Below, in pieces: positions 13,953 to 19,731 of a DNA stretch of 23,884 nucleotides. Both the position numbers and the translations under genes were made by a program. The notes beneath the pieces were generated by a model, which was not told the origin of the DNA, did not search any database, and saw only the letters and a list, made by a program, of their open reading frames with translations. Numbering within the stretch: the stretch's first letter is position 1; every line of letters starts with the position of its first letter. The stretch is taken from IMG/VR virus record IMGVR_UViG_3300035698_002522, positions 1 to 23,884 of that record, one strand, 5' to 3'. This stretch comes from a virus.

Positions 13953-14390
13953 ATGGCAAATCGTAAAATAGAATTCCGAGGCATGCGTAAAACAGATACT
14001 GATAGATGGGCTTATGGCTCTTCTGTTAAAATTGCACAGTATGCGTTTATTGTTCCAAGCGACGCATTTCTCTGCGAAGACGAGTACGGCGACTTATCGA
14101 TAAAAGATTTTGTCGAAGTCATCCCCGAAACGGTTGGTCAGTACACTGGCCTTAAGGATGAGGCTGGCGTTAAGATATTTGAGGACGATGTTGTAAGCGG
14201 GAACGAGCGATTTGGCTTCCGACACAATGTTAAAGGCGTGGCCAGGTATCAAGGATTGGCTTTTTCATTTATAGGCAAGCAGGGCGATGGTTCAGAGTGG
14301 TTCTACACGATAACTTCTGATTTCAAAAAAGACAATTTGATCGAAGTCATCGGCAATATCCACGACACCCCCTCCCTACTGGAAAGGTAA
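13953..14390 (+). CDS. YopX-family protein
   Basis: A 145-residue protein with the YopX-family pattern: start IEFRGMRKTDTDRWAYGSSV (6-25), middle VIPETVGQYTGLKDEAGVKI followed by FEDDVVSG (56-83), and end LIEVIGNIHDTPSLLE. The 'ETVGQYTGL-D--G--I-E-D' core is highly typical. The family is common in Gram-positive and Gram-negative phages and prophages; its role is not established. AGAAAGGTGAATC precedes the ATG. The upstream 280 bases are noncoding and structured. Confidence 0.88.
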   Translation: MANRKIEFRGMRKTDTDRWAYGSSVKIAQYAFIVPSDAFLCEDEYGDLSIKDFVEVIPETVGQYTGLKDEAGVKIFEDDVVSGNERFGFRHNVKGVARYQGLAFSFIGKQGDGSEWFYTITSDFKKDNLIEVIGNIHDTPSLLER

Positions 14391-14394
14391 GATT

Positions 14395-14559
14395 ATGAGC
14401 GATAAAAGATGCGATTGGAAAGTAGAGTGTGATTATGACATGGACGGCGTGTGGATTACTGGATGTGGGGAAGCAGTTTGTTTCCCTGATGGTAGCCCAA
14501 AAGATAACAAATACAAGTATTGCCCCTACTGTGGGAAGGAAATCCAAGATGAGCGATAA
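14395..14559 (+). CDS. Small zinc-ribbon protein
   Basis: 54 residues starting MSDKRCDWKVECDYDMDGVW and ending with a CPYCGKEI ribbon knuckle (about 43-50), with earlier CGEAVC that could be the second pair. The type is common in phages for zinc-binding proteins of unknown role. It overlaps the next gene by 11 bases. The next protein starts almost the same way (MSDNKC), which may reflect local duplication of the start. Confidence 0.6.
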   Translation: MSDKRCDWKVECDYDMDGVWITGCGEAVCFPDGSPKDNKYKYCPYCGKEIQDER

Positions 14560-14806
14560 CAAATGCAACCAGCTTGCGGCGAAGGAGAAGGAAAACGCTA
14601 AGCTTCGGGATAATTTACAAGACGAAAAGATTCGCGCCAACGCATTTCTTGAACAGACCATAAAACTTAAAGCCAAGGTAGACGAGCTACGGGCGGTGGT
14701 AGAAAAGATTGCCTTGTGTTTCCCAGACAAGATACCAGCAGGGTCTGAATCAGTGGAATTTAACATACCCGCTTATATAATAGAGGAATTAAAATCATGC
14801 AACTGA
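14549..14806 (+). CDS. Small coiled-coil protein
   Basis: 85 residues from ATG 14549 (MSDNKCNQLAAKEKENAKLR). Residues 8-60 are heptad-like with many Lys, Glu and Leu (coiled coil), followed by a short folded tail (FPDKIPAGSESVEFNIPAYI). AAGGAAAT precedes the start. It overlaps the previous gene and, by 10 bases, the following remnant. Partner unknown. Confidence 0.6.
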   Translation: MSDNKCNQLAAKEKENAKLRDNLQDEKIRANAFLEQTIKLKAKVDELRAVVEKIALCFPDKIPAGSESVEFNIPAYIIEELKSCN

Positions 14807-14865
14807 AGGTACTAATAGCATGCGAATTTTCTGGAATTGTCCGTGAAATAAATTTGCAAAAATAG
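14797..14865 (+). pseudogene. Truncated N-terminus of a methyltransferase-like gene
   Basis: The 22-codon frame reads MQLKVLIACEFSGIVREINLQK then stops. 'KVLIACEFSGIVR' is the start motif I know from phage DNA methyltransferase-like proteins ('MKVLIACEFSGIVRDAF--rGHDA'), where hundreds of residues should follow. Here the similarity ends after GIVRE and a TAG follows at once, about ten bases before the promoter at 14876. It is best read as the stump left after a deletion or insertion at this point. Its ATG overlaps the previous gene by ten bases, as in an intact operon. Only a family-pattern memory supports the identity. Confidence 0.55.
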
Positions 14866-14875
14866 CAAAATAAAC

Positions 14876-14904
14876 TTGACTTCCTTAAACTACAATGTAA
14901 TAAT
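14876..14904 (+). promoter_or_regulatory. Sigma-70-like promoter before the tRNA-like gene
   Basis: TTGACT (14876-14881), a 17-base spacer and AATAAT (14899-14904), start near 14911. Same -35 and spacing as the promoters at 13447 and 11508, and the same AACATGA just after the -10. Confidence 0.6.
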
Positions 14905-14910
14905 AACAAC

Positions 14911-15066
14911 ATGAACGATCAGCAACAATCAAATCCTTCACAACGCCGAGAAAAGATGTGCGTTGTCTTTCCGTTGCTGGTCGCCAGCGTACATCAGGCT
15001 GTGGCGAATTTGGAGCGTGTCCCCTCCCGTTCGCGTTCCGGGTCGCCCGGCCTTTATAACAAAATA
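14911..15066 (+). ncRNA. Highly folded 5' RNA ahead of the tRNA-like element
   Basis: CGATCAGCAAC (14916-14926) pairs with GTTGCTGGTCG (14973-14983): 11 pairs with one G-U. Inside it, ACAACGC (14940-14946) pairs perfectly with GCGTTGT (14960-14966). Further small GC hairpins lie at 15000-15060, including CCGGG-TCG-CCCGG. A 63-codon frame starts at 14911 but has no ribosome site and runs into the tRNA-like body, so it is not called as a gene. This RNA could be a long 5' leader processed from the tRNA-like part, or a separate RNA. Confidence 0.5.
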
Positions 15067-15162
15067 GCGAGAGTGGCGAAATTGGCAAACGCGCGTCGAT
15101 AGACGTAACACATGTGGCCGAATTTTTCGGTGGCCTTCGCAGGTTCGATTCCTGCCTCTCGC
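15067..15162 (+). tRNA. Class-II-like tRNA body, isotype undetermined
   Basis: GCGAGAG (15067-15073) pairs 7/7 with CTCTCGC (15156-15162). The D-arm has GCG/CGC with the AAATTGGCAAA loop (A14 and G18-G19 type). The T-arm GCAGG-TTCGATT-CCTGC is perfect. No CCA is encoded. Between D-arm and T-arm lie 46 bases where no standard 5-pair, 7-base-loop anticodon arm can be formed; instead CGTC-GATA-GACG folds as a tetraloop hairpin and CCGAA/TTCGG as a variable arm. So it may be a degenerate tRNA or a tRNA mimic. A forced read gives AGA (Ser), which I do not trust. Confidence 0.6.
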
Positions 15163-15191
15163 TTTATAATCAACCAGAAAGGAACTTAATC

Positions 15192-15809
15192 ATGTGCAAA
15201 CCAGCATCATTTGTATTAACAAAAACCAAAGTATTTTGGTCTTTAGAATCAGATTCTCACGAGGATATTATAAACGAACACGGTCTAAGCGAAAATGGTG
15301 TTCGAGGTGTAAAAATCCTGCGTGTCGAAATTGCCCCCGATAATGGCGATTTGTCCCGACCGCTTAAAGAATGGGATTTTGGTTACGATCAAGATATGCT
15401 TCCAAATTGGGCTGACAAAAAGACCGACGAAAAGCGAGTAAGGGCCGAGCTTAAATTATGGGCAAAAGCTAAACTCTTTACAAATGGCGAGCATGTAGTC
15501 CGAAAGGGTTTTGCATATGCTTGCGGCTCATCTACAGTGACAGCTTGCGACTCATCTACAGTGAGAGCTTACGACTCATCTACAGTGAGAGCTTACGACT
15601 CATCTACAGTGACAGCTTGCGGCTCATCTACAGTGACAGCTTGCGACTCATCTACAGTGACAGCTTACGGCTCATCTACAGTGAGAGCTTGCGAGAACCA
15701 TTCAACAGCCAGAATTTATGGCGGAGCCAAACCATGTGTGCCAAAAGGCCCAAACGCTGTTGTTATTGATTGCCGCAAAGAACGGGCAAAATGTAAGGTC
15801 GGCAAATAA
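15192..15809 (+). CDS. Phage protein with N-terminal MCKPASFVLTK domain and octapeptide repeats
   Basis: 205 residues from ATG 15192, with AAGGAAC upstream. Residues 1-105 form a domain starting MCKPASFVLTKTKVFWSLES with LPNWADKKTDEKRVRAELKL; the start motif is widespread in phage proteins (a DUF, I believe DUF7666), unknown function. Residues about 110-165 are seven octapeptides of the type A-C/Y-D/G-S-S-T-V-T/R, which predict a regular right-handed beta-helix with a Thr/Ser face, and an eighth degenerate copy. A Lys- and Cys-rich tail follows. Such repeats may bind a polymer or surface. Regulated from the tRNA-like promoter or the main operon. Confidence 0.7.
   Translation: MCKPASFVLTKTKVFWSLESDSHEDIINEHGLSENGVRGVKILRVEIAPDNGDLSRPLKEWDFGYDQDMLPNWADKKTDEKRVRAELKLWAKAKLFTNGEHVVRKGFAYACGSSTVTACDSSTVRAYDSSTVRAYDSSTVTACGSSTVTACDSSTVTAYGSSTVRACENHSTARIYGGAKPCVPKGPNAVVIDCRKERAKCKVGK
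15519..15686 (+). repeat. Seven tandem 24-base repeats inside the octapeptide gene
   Basis: Units of 24 bases, with a core of CTCATCTACAGTGA and two or three variable sites (G/A at the Gly/Asp codon, C/A at the Cys/Tyr codon, C/G at the Thr/Arg codon). 24 is a multiple of three, so slipping changes the length by whole octapeptides without frameshift. An eighth, degenerate copy follows to about 15713. Confidence 0.9.
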
Positions 15810-15812
15810 TCA

Positions 15813-15868
15813 ACCAGCCGTTCAGCACACGGAGTCATGGATGGGTAAATTCGGACTGGGCGGCTGGA
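15813..15868 (+). ncRNA. Folded spacer RNA before the next ribosome site
   Basis: CCAGCCG pairs with CGGCTGG across about 40 bases, with a smaller AGTC/GACT pair inside; the AGGAG for ATG 15889 follows soon after. Same design as the elements at 12144, 17415 and 17496. The exact ends are approximate. Confidence 0.4.
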
Positions 15869-15888
15869 GTATTTTTAGGAGCATGAAA

Positions 15889-16035
15889 ATGTGCGACAAA
15901 AAGAACAACGACACGAAGAAATTAGCGAATGGCTGGAAGAAAGTTAGCCTTGAATGTAAACAAGCAAGACTTGGCAAGTTGTCGCAACCACAAGAAGATT
16001 TTATGGCGATGTTCAACCAATTTATAGGCAAATGA
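15889..16035 (+). CDS. Small basic early protein, unknown function
   Basis: 48 residues, MCDKKNNDTKKLANGWKKVS then LECKQARLGKLSQPQEDFMA and a FNQFIGK end. Strongly Lys-rich. Start 15889 is 7 bases after AGGAG; the in-frame ATG at 15883 would be one base away. No family or motif recognised; the high charge suggests contact with nucleic acid or an acidic partner. Confidence 0.5.
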   Translation: MCDKKNNDTKKLANGWKKVSLECKQARLGKLSQPQEDFMAMFNQFIGK

Positions 16036-16036
16036 C

Positions 16037-16216
16037 ATGAAATGGCAAATCAAAATCGAAGTTAAAAACGGCAAGTGGGAGCGAGTTGGAGTTTATAGGA
16101 CGCGTGGGCTTGCCAGAATTGCCAAACGCAAGCTTGGGCTACGACACTACCATGTAAAGGTTAGTAAATTTGAACCCGAACAGTCGATATGGGCGAGGAT
16201 ATGGCAATGGATATGA
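16037..16216 (+). CDS. Small basic protein, unknown function
   Basis: 59 residues, MKWQIKIEVKNGKWERVGVY then RTRGLARIAKRKLGLRHYHV. It is a beta-type N-terminus with a basic helix and a Trp-rich end (WARIWQW). It starts one base after the previous stop and overlaps the next gene by 10 bases, so all are coupled. The 'Y-T-rgLA' segment may be an RNA- or DNA-binding helix, but this is only a look. Confidence 0.5.
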   Translation: MKWQIKIEVKNGKWERVGVYRTRGLARIAKRKLGLRHYHVKVSKFEPEQSIWARIWQWI

Positions 16217-16398
16217 CATACTACCAATGCACAACCTGTACGTGGGTTGGAACAGAAGAAGAACTGCACCCAAAAGAAGATCGCAGTAATGACTATGACA
16301 TGCCCTCAGAATTGACTCACCACTGCCCGGATTGTGGCCTTGACAGCGAATATATGGAAGAAATTGACGAAGAAGAATACGAAAGGTTGAAAAAATGA
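16207..16398 (+). CDS. Small zinc-ribbon protein with acidic tail
   Basis: 63 residues, start MDMTYYQCTTCTWVGTEEEL at ATG 16207, 8 bases after GAGG. Cys pairs CTTC (8-11) and HHCPDCG (about 39-45) form a zinc ribbon; the tail (EYMEEIDEEEYERLKK) is acidic and helical. It overlaps the previous gene and runs into the next with an ATGA junction. ATG 16201 is too close to the ribosome site. Possible nucleic-acid or RNA-polymerase contact, unproven. Confidence 0.6.
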   Translation: MDMTYYQCTTCTWVGTEEELHPKEDRSNDYDMPSELTHHCPDCGLDSEYMEEIDEEEYERLKK

Positions 16399-16796
16399 CT
16401 AGGCAAGAAAAATTAGACTGGATGATAAATTGGGCGCACAAAAATAAGGTTATTTTAGAACTAGAGGGTAGTTGTGGCATTGGAAGGGATTGTGTTGGCA
16501 TAACAGCCAAGGGGTTATATCCAGATTACCATTGGTATGATGATAGCTATGAAAAAATAGATGAAAATGGCGATGTATGGGTTCCAGAAGACGCTTACCA
16601 TAAACACGAATGTGTTGCTGTCCTTCATCACGGCGAGAACTCAGAGGCTCAGTTGTACGAATGGCTTCAATGGTTCGACACAAATAATTTTACTGTTGAA
16701 GCTAAACAGGCTGGCGAAGAACAAATCAAATCTCTCCATATAATCGAAATTATGATGGGGAGACACAATACTTTGCGAATGGTCAAACAGAAATAG
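16395..16796 (+). CDS. Conserved phage protein, unknown function
   Basis: A 133-residue protein starting MTRQEKLDWMINWAHKNKVI, with motifs LELEGSCGIGRDCVGI (about 21-36), LYPDYHWYDDSYEK (41-54), AYHKHECVAVLHHGE (67-81) and QLYEWLQWF (86-94). This order is familiar from a small set of conserved phage and proteobacterial proteins; no function is known. Its Cys, His and Asp content could suit metal binding. ATGA overlap with the previous stop. Confidence 0.7.
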   Translation: MTRQEKLDWMINWAHKNKVILELEGSCGIGRDCVGITAKGLYPDYHWYDDSYEKIDENGDVWVPEDAYHKHECVAVLHHGENSEAQLYEWLQWFDTNNFTVEAKQAGEEQIKSLHIIEIMMGRHNTLRMVKQK

Positions 16797-16804
16797 GAGA
16801 CAAA

Positions 16805-17335
16805 ATGAAAACGATACAGGAATTTTACAACAAACACGGTGGGCGCGGTGGCGTGCAGCGACAGATCAATTTGATTAACTCCAAGCATGAGATTTGGGGT
16901 GACTTGTCCAGCACAGAGCAGGAAGTGCTTAAGGCTATTGGAGTCAACTGTGGTGACGCAAATTTGATGAATTGTGCTGGGGAAACCGAGACGTGGGCTA
17001 ATTCTTATGTCCGCAGCCCCGACTTTGCTGACATATTCCGCGTTAGCCCCGAATACGTTCTGCCTGACGAAGAACCTGTATATCCGACGGTGTTTTGGTT
17101 TATTTTGCACGATGGTAATCCTACGCTCAGATATGAATCTGTAAATTCTCTTGATCGCTGCGGCCTTATCCATCTTTTTCGTTGGGATACACTACGCATT
17201 GAAGCAAAAGCAAGGTGTTGTACATTTTTAGGCTTTTGTTTAGAGCGAGATGGCGAGATTATAGATATACGGTTTCCCTGGCATCCAGCTACAGGTGAAA
17301 TCTTAAAATATGCGAAGTTTACTAAGAAAATTTAA
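16805..17335 (+). CDS. Unknown protein
   Basis: A 176-residue protein starting MKTIQEFYNKHGGRGGVQRQ with a RESVNSLDRC-like polar middle and an aromatic-rich C-terminal half (VYPTVFWFILHDG, LIHLFRWDTL, FLGFCLERDGEI). No membrane segment long enough to call, no known motif. It follows the previous gene by eight bases with a GGAGACAAA ribosome site. It ends the first early gene group, before the leader peptide and RecT region. Confidence 0.6.
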   Translation: MKTIQEFYNKHGGRGGVQRQINLINSKHEIWGDLSSTEQEVLKAIGVNCGDANLMNCAGETETWANSYVRSPDFADIFRVSPEYVLPDEEPVYPTVFWFILHDGNPTLRYESVNSLDRCGLIHLFRWDTLRIEAKARCCTFLGFCLERDGEIIDIRFPWHPATGEILKYAKFTKKI

Positions 17336-17360
17336 TAGGCCATAGGCCGAGGAGATAATG

Positions 17361-17405
17361 ATGAGTAAGGATATTGGAATAGAAACAATCGAAATCAATG
17401 GCTAA
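17361..17405 (+). CDS. Possible 14-residue leader peptide
   Basis: The frame reads MSKDIGIETIEING then stops. It has a strong AGGAG six bases before the ATG (17350-17354) and lies directly upstream of two folded RNA elements and the RecT gene. A real ribosome site on such a short frame, in a 252-base gap, is typical of leader peptides that sense translation. It may instead be the stump of a longer gene. Isoleucine is four of fourteen residues. Confidence 0.4.
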   Translation: MSKDIGIETIEING

Positions 17406-17414
17406 TAACCTATC

Positions 17415-17470
17415 CCAGCGTGTCCACGGGCAAACGTCCGGTGACGGCTAACGCACGTCACCCACGCTGG
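17415..17470 (+). ncRNA. Three-way-junction-like leader RNA
   Basis: CCAGCGTG (17415-17422) pairs with CACGCTGG (17463-17470), a perfect 8-pair closing helix. Inside, GTGACG (17441-17446) pairs perfectly with CGTCAC (17456-17461), and a hairpin around GGGC-AAAC-GTCC lies between. The first helix and second hairpin enclose a compact junction of the type used by sensors and processing sites. No known riboswitch consensus was recognised. Confidence 0.55.
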
Positions 17471-17495
17471 CTTAAAACAATTGAATAGTGTCGAT

Positions 17496-17570
17496 TGCCC
17501 CTGTTGGAAAATGTCCCCCAGACATTAGCCGAAGGTCAACACTGTCAGGAGCGTTTCCTGGCCGGGGGCA
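17496..17570 (+). ncRNA. Second folded leader RNA, directly before the RecT ribosome site
   Basis: Closing helix TGCCCC (17496-17501) with GGGGCA (17565-17570). Second helix TGTTG (17502-17506) with CAACA (17537-17541). Within it the hairpin ATGTC-CCCCA-GACAT (17511-17525), then the hairpin CAGGA-GCGTT-TCCTG (17546-17560). All four helices are perfect, an order unlikely by chance. AGAAAGGAAAA follows at once and serves ATG 17588. Confidence 0.6.
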
Positions 17571-17587
17571 TTAGAAAGGAAAATGAT

Positions 17588-18340
17588 ATGAAACTTACAG
17601 AAGAACAATGGAAACTTGCATGGACATACGTCACATCACGGCTGTTAGCCAGTGACGGCAATCCGATAGAAGTCACGGCTGACCAATGGCATAGGTTCCA
17701 GCATATTGCTAACTCAAAGCAACTTGACCCTTTGCAAAATCAAATAACGATGATATTACACTGGGACAAAAGGAGCAAGCAGTACCGGGAGTCCGTAATT
17801 ACACAGATAGACGGGTATCGAAGCGTTGCAGATCGCACCGAGAAATATGCCGGGAGTGATATCACTTATGATCTCGACGAGGGCGTTATTAGTGCCACAG
17901 CCACGGTGTATAAGATGGTCGAGGGGCAGAAGTGTTCGTACACGGCGATAGCTTTCCTTGCCGAGTATTCGTCTAACAGTAATTTATGGAAAAGTATGCC
18001 AAAAGTCATGCTCGCAAAGTGCGCAGAGGCTTTGGCGCTACGCAAGGCTTTTCCGGGCGAACTTCATGGGTTGTATGTCAAAGAAGAATTTGACCAACCG
18101 AGGGATTTGGATGAATCAGATGATGCTCCAGTAGTGAACTTGCCCGTGCTCACGCTTGAGGTTGCAAAGAGCGAAAAGTTTAAAGAGAAGTTAGGGAAAA
18201 AGACTGATGCTACACAAGCATTTGCAGACCTGAAAAAAGCATTTGCCCCATTAGAAGTGGAAGTTCAAGCACATATTGATGAATTTTTCGTAACACGGGA
18301 ACACAATGATAATACACGCGATGAAACAACGCAGTCCTGA
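17588..18340 (+). CDS. recT: RecT/Bet-family single-strand annealing recombinase
   Basis: 250 residues from ATG 17588 (MKLTEEQWKLAWTYVTSRLL), with AAGGAAAA upstream. Contains the Bet/RecT core: LDPLQNQITMI (46-56), VTQIDGYRSVADRTEKYAG style (about 73-91), and MPKVMLAKCAEALALRKAFP then ELHGLYVKEEF near 138-168. These proteins anneal complementary single strands and, with a partner exonuclease, drive phage recombination and concatemer growth. The C-terminal 70 residues are charged and variable. The exonuclease gene follows with a 35-base overlap, the normal partner order. Confidence 0.93.
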   Translation: MKLTEEQWKLAWTYVTSRLLASDGNPIEVTADQWHRFQHIANSKQLDPLQNQITMILHWDKRSKQYRESVITQIDGYRSVADRTEKYAGSDITYDLDEGVISATATVYKMVEGQKCSYTAIAFLAEYSSNSNLWKSMPKVMLAKCAEALALRKAFPGELHGLYVKEEFDQPRDLDESDDAPVVNLPVLTLEVAKSEKFKEKLGKKTDATQAFADLKKAFAPLEVEVQAHIDEFFVTREHNDNTRDETTQS

Positions 18341-18914
18341 ATGGGACAAAATCCATTTAGGGAAGATAACATCGACCTCGTTTACACCCTTAGCGAATGG
18401 GAAACACGATACTGTTCGAGAGCTGTGCATGAAAACTGCCCTCGAACGGATATACCGCGTCACAGCTAAAAATTCATTTAGTAACAAGGCGATGCTGCAC
18501 GGCATTAACACTGAACCTGCGGCGAGAGGCATGTATGAATGGGAGTCAAATGTTATCGTTCAAGAAGTAGGATTCATCGAATACTCCGATTATTTTGGAT
18601 GCTCACCAGATGGCTTAATCGATGATGATGGTGGGTTGGAAATCAAATGTCCTATTGAGGATACGCACAAGAAATATTTGGAAAAAGATGATGCTTGGAA
18701 GGCGTATAAATGGCAAATACAAAGCTCGTTATATATGAGCGAACGCAAATGGTGGGACTTTGTGAGCTATTGCCCGCCCTTGCCAATGATAATCCAACGG
18801 GTTACGCCCGATGATGAATGTTTTGATAAGATAAAAGACGGCATGGAGTTATGCCAAAAATGGATACGAAATATAGTGTTGGCTTGGGCCAACGAGGAAG
18901 GACGAAGAAAATGA
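18306..18914 (+). CDS. YqaJ-type (lambda-exonuclease fold) phage recombinase nuclease
   Basis: A 202-residue protein of the PD-(D/E)xK fold with SPEWDKIHLGKITSTSF (10-26), HGINTEPAARGMYE (65-78), then CSPDGLI with Asp102 and LEIKCP with Glu112 and Lys114, and the helix KWQIQSSLY (135-143). This is the order of the lambda exonuclease and YqaJ families, which chew DNA ends 5' to 3' to give single strands for RecT. ACGGGAA precedes the ATG. The overlap with RecT implies coupled synthesis. Confidence 0.92.
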   Translation: MIIHAMKQRSPEWDKIHLGKITSTSFTPLANGKHDTVRELCMKTALERIYRVTAKNSFSNKAMLHGINTEPAARGMYEWESNVIVQEVGFIEYSDYFGCSPDGLIDDDGGLEIKCPIEDTHKKYLEKDDAWKAYKWQIQSSLYMSERKWWDFVSYCPPLPMIIQRVTPDDECFDKIKDGMELCQKWIRNIVLAWANEEGRRK

Positions 18915-19723
18915 CTGACGTTATCGAAGCCCCGAAACAAAACACAATGCTTGCCCCGTTCGATGAGGTTGTGGCTGAAATCGAAAAGTATAAGGTCTTA
19001 AACGAAAAACTCGCTTTTGATTATGAAGACGAAAAGGGCAATAAGGACGCAAGGAGTCATGTATACAGTTTGCGGCGTATCAAGGGCAGAATCGCGGACA
19101 TACACAAAGTTACCAAGGCTGATGTGCTAAAAATTTCACGAGAGATTGATGCGAGGAAAAAAGAACTCACCGCCCCTATTGAGGAAATGATTTATTTCCA
19201 CGACCAACACATCAAAGAGATCGAACAGCGAGAAGAAAAAGAAAAGGCTGAAGTAATTCGTAGGGCTCAGGAAGAAAAAGAAGCGGAAGATGCTAAGCGG
19301 CTTGCGGATATTGAAGCGAGAGAAAAAGAGATTGCCGACAAAGAAGCCGCCATTAAAGCCAAAGAAGATGAAACTGCCCGTATTGAGAGAGAAAAGCAGG
19401 TAGCAGAAGAGGCAAAACTTGCGGCTGAAAAAGAAGCAAAAGTCCAGCTAGAAAAAGCCGAACAGAAAAGATTGGCTGACATCGAGGCCGTAGAAGAGAA
19501 AGCTAAGCAAGAACAGATCGACCGTGATAACGCCCGGATAGCAGAAGAAAAACGATTGGCAGAAATTGAGAGCAAGCGACAGGCGAATGTTGCCCACCGC
19601 GAAAAAATCAATGAAGAAGTCACCCAAATTTTTACCGAGTATGGTATGCCGCAAGATGCGGCCGAAAGACTTGTAAAGGAACTCGACAAAGACTTGTTCC
19701 CAGCACTTTCAATCAACTATTAA
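18911..19723 (+). CDS. Long coiled-coil protein in the recombination cassette
   Basis: 270 residues from ATG 18911, ATGA overlap with the exonuclease. Residues about 95-235 are an almost unbroken Lys/Glu/Ala coiled coil (TolA-like composition). The N-terminal 95 residues are charged and helical (HKVTKADVLKISREIDARKK) and the last 35 fold separately (FTEYGMPQDAAERLVKELDK). Position between exonuclease and SSB is typical of DUF1351-like or Gam-like helper proteins of RecT phages; a host-nuclease inhibitor role is possible. No key residues decide it. Confidence 0.65.
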   Translation: MTDVIEAPKQNTMLAPFDEVVAEIEKYKVLNEKLAFDYEDEKGNKDARSHVYSLRRIKGRIADIHKVTKADVLKISREIDARKKELTAPIEEMIYFHDQHIKEIEQREEKEKAEVIRRAQEEKEAEDAKRLADIEAREKEIADKEAAIKAKEDETARIEREKQVAEEAKLAAEKEAKVQLEKAEQKRLADIEAVEEKAKQEQIDRDNARIAEEKRLAEIESKRQANVAHREKINEEVTQIFTEYGMPQDAAERLVKELDKDLFPALSINY

Positions 19724-19731
19724 GGAATACA

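Noticed and set aside
14911-15102. 63-codon frame starting at the promoter of the tRNA-like gene
   Set aside because: No ribosome site, the DNA is dominated by perfect inverted repeats, and the frame runs into the tRNA body.
15095-15110. AGA (Ser) anticodon for the tRNA-like element
   Set aside because: The needed stem has at least two mismatches and only a wobble pair at its base; the segment prefers a tetraloop hairpin.
15519-15713. Tandem 24-base units as a CRISPR-like array
   Set aside because: No spacers lie between the units, and they form one open frame of octapeptides.
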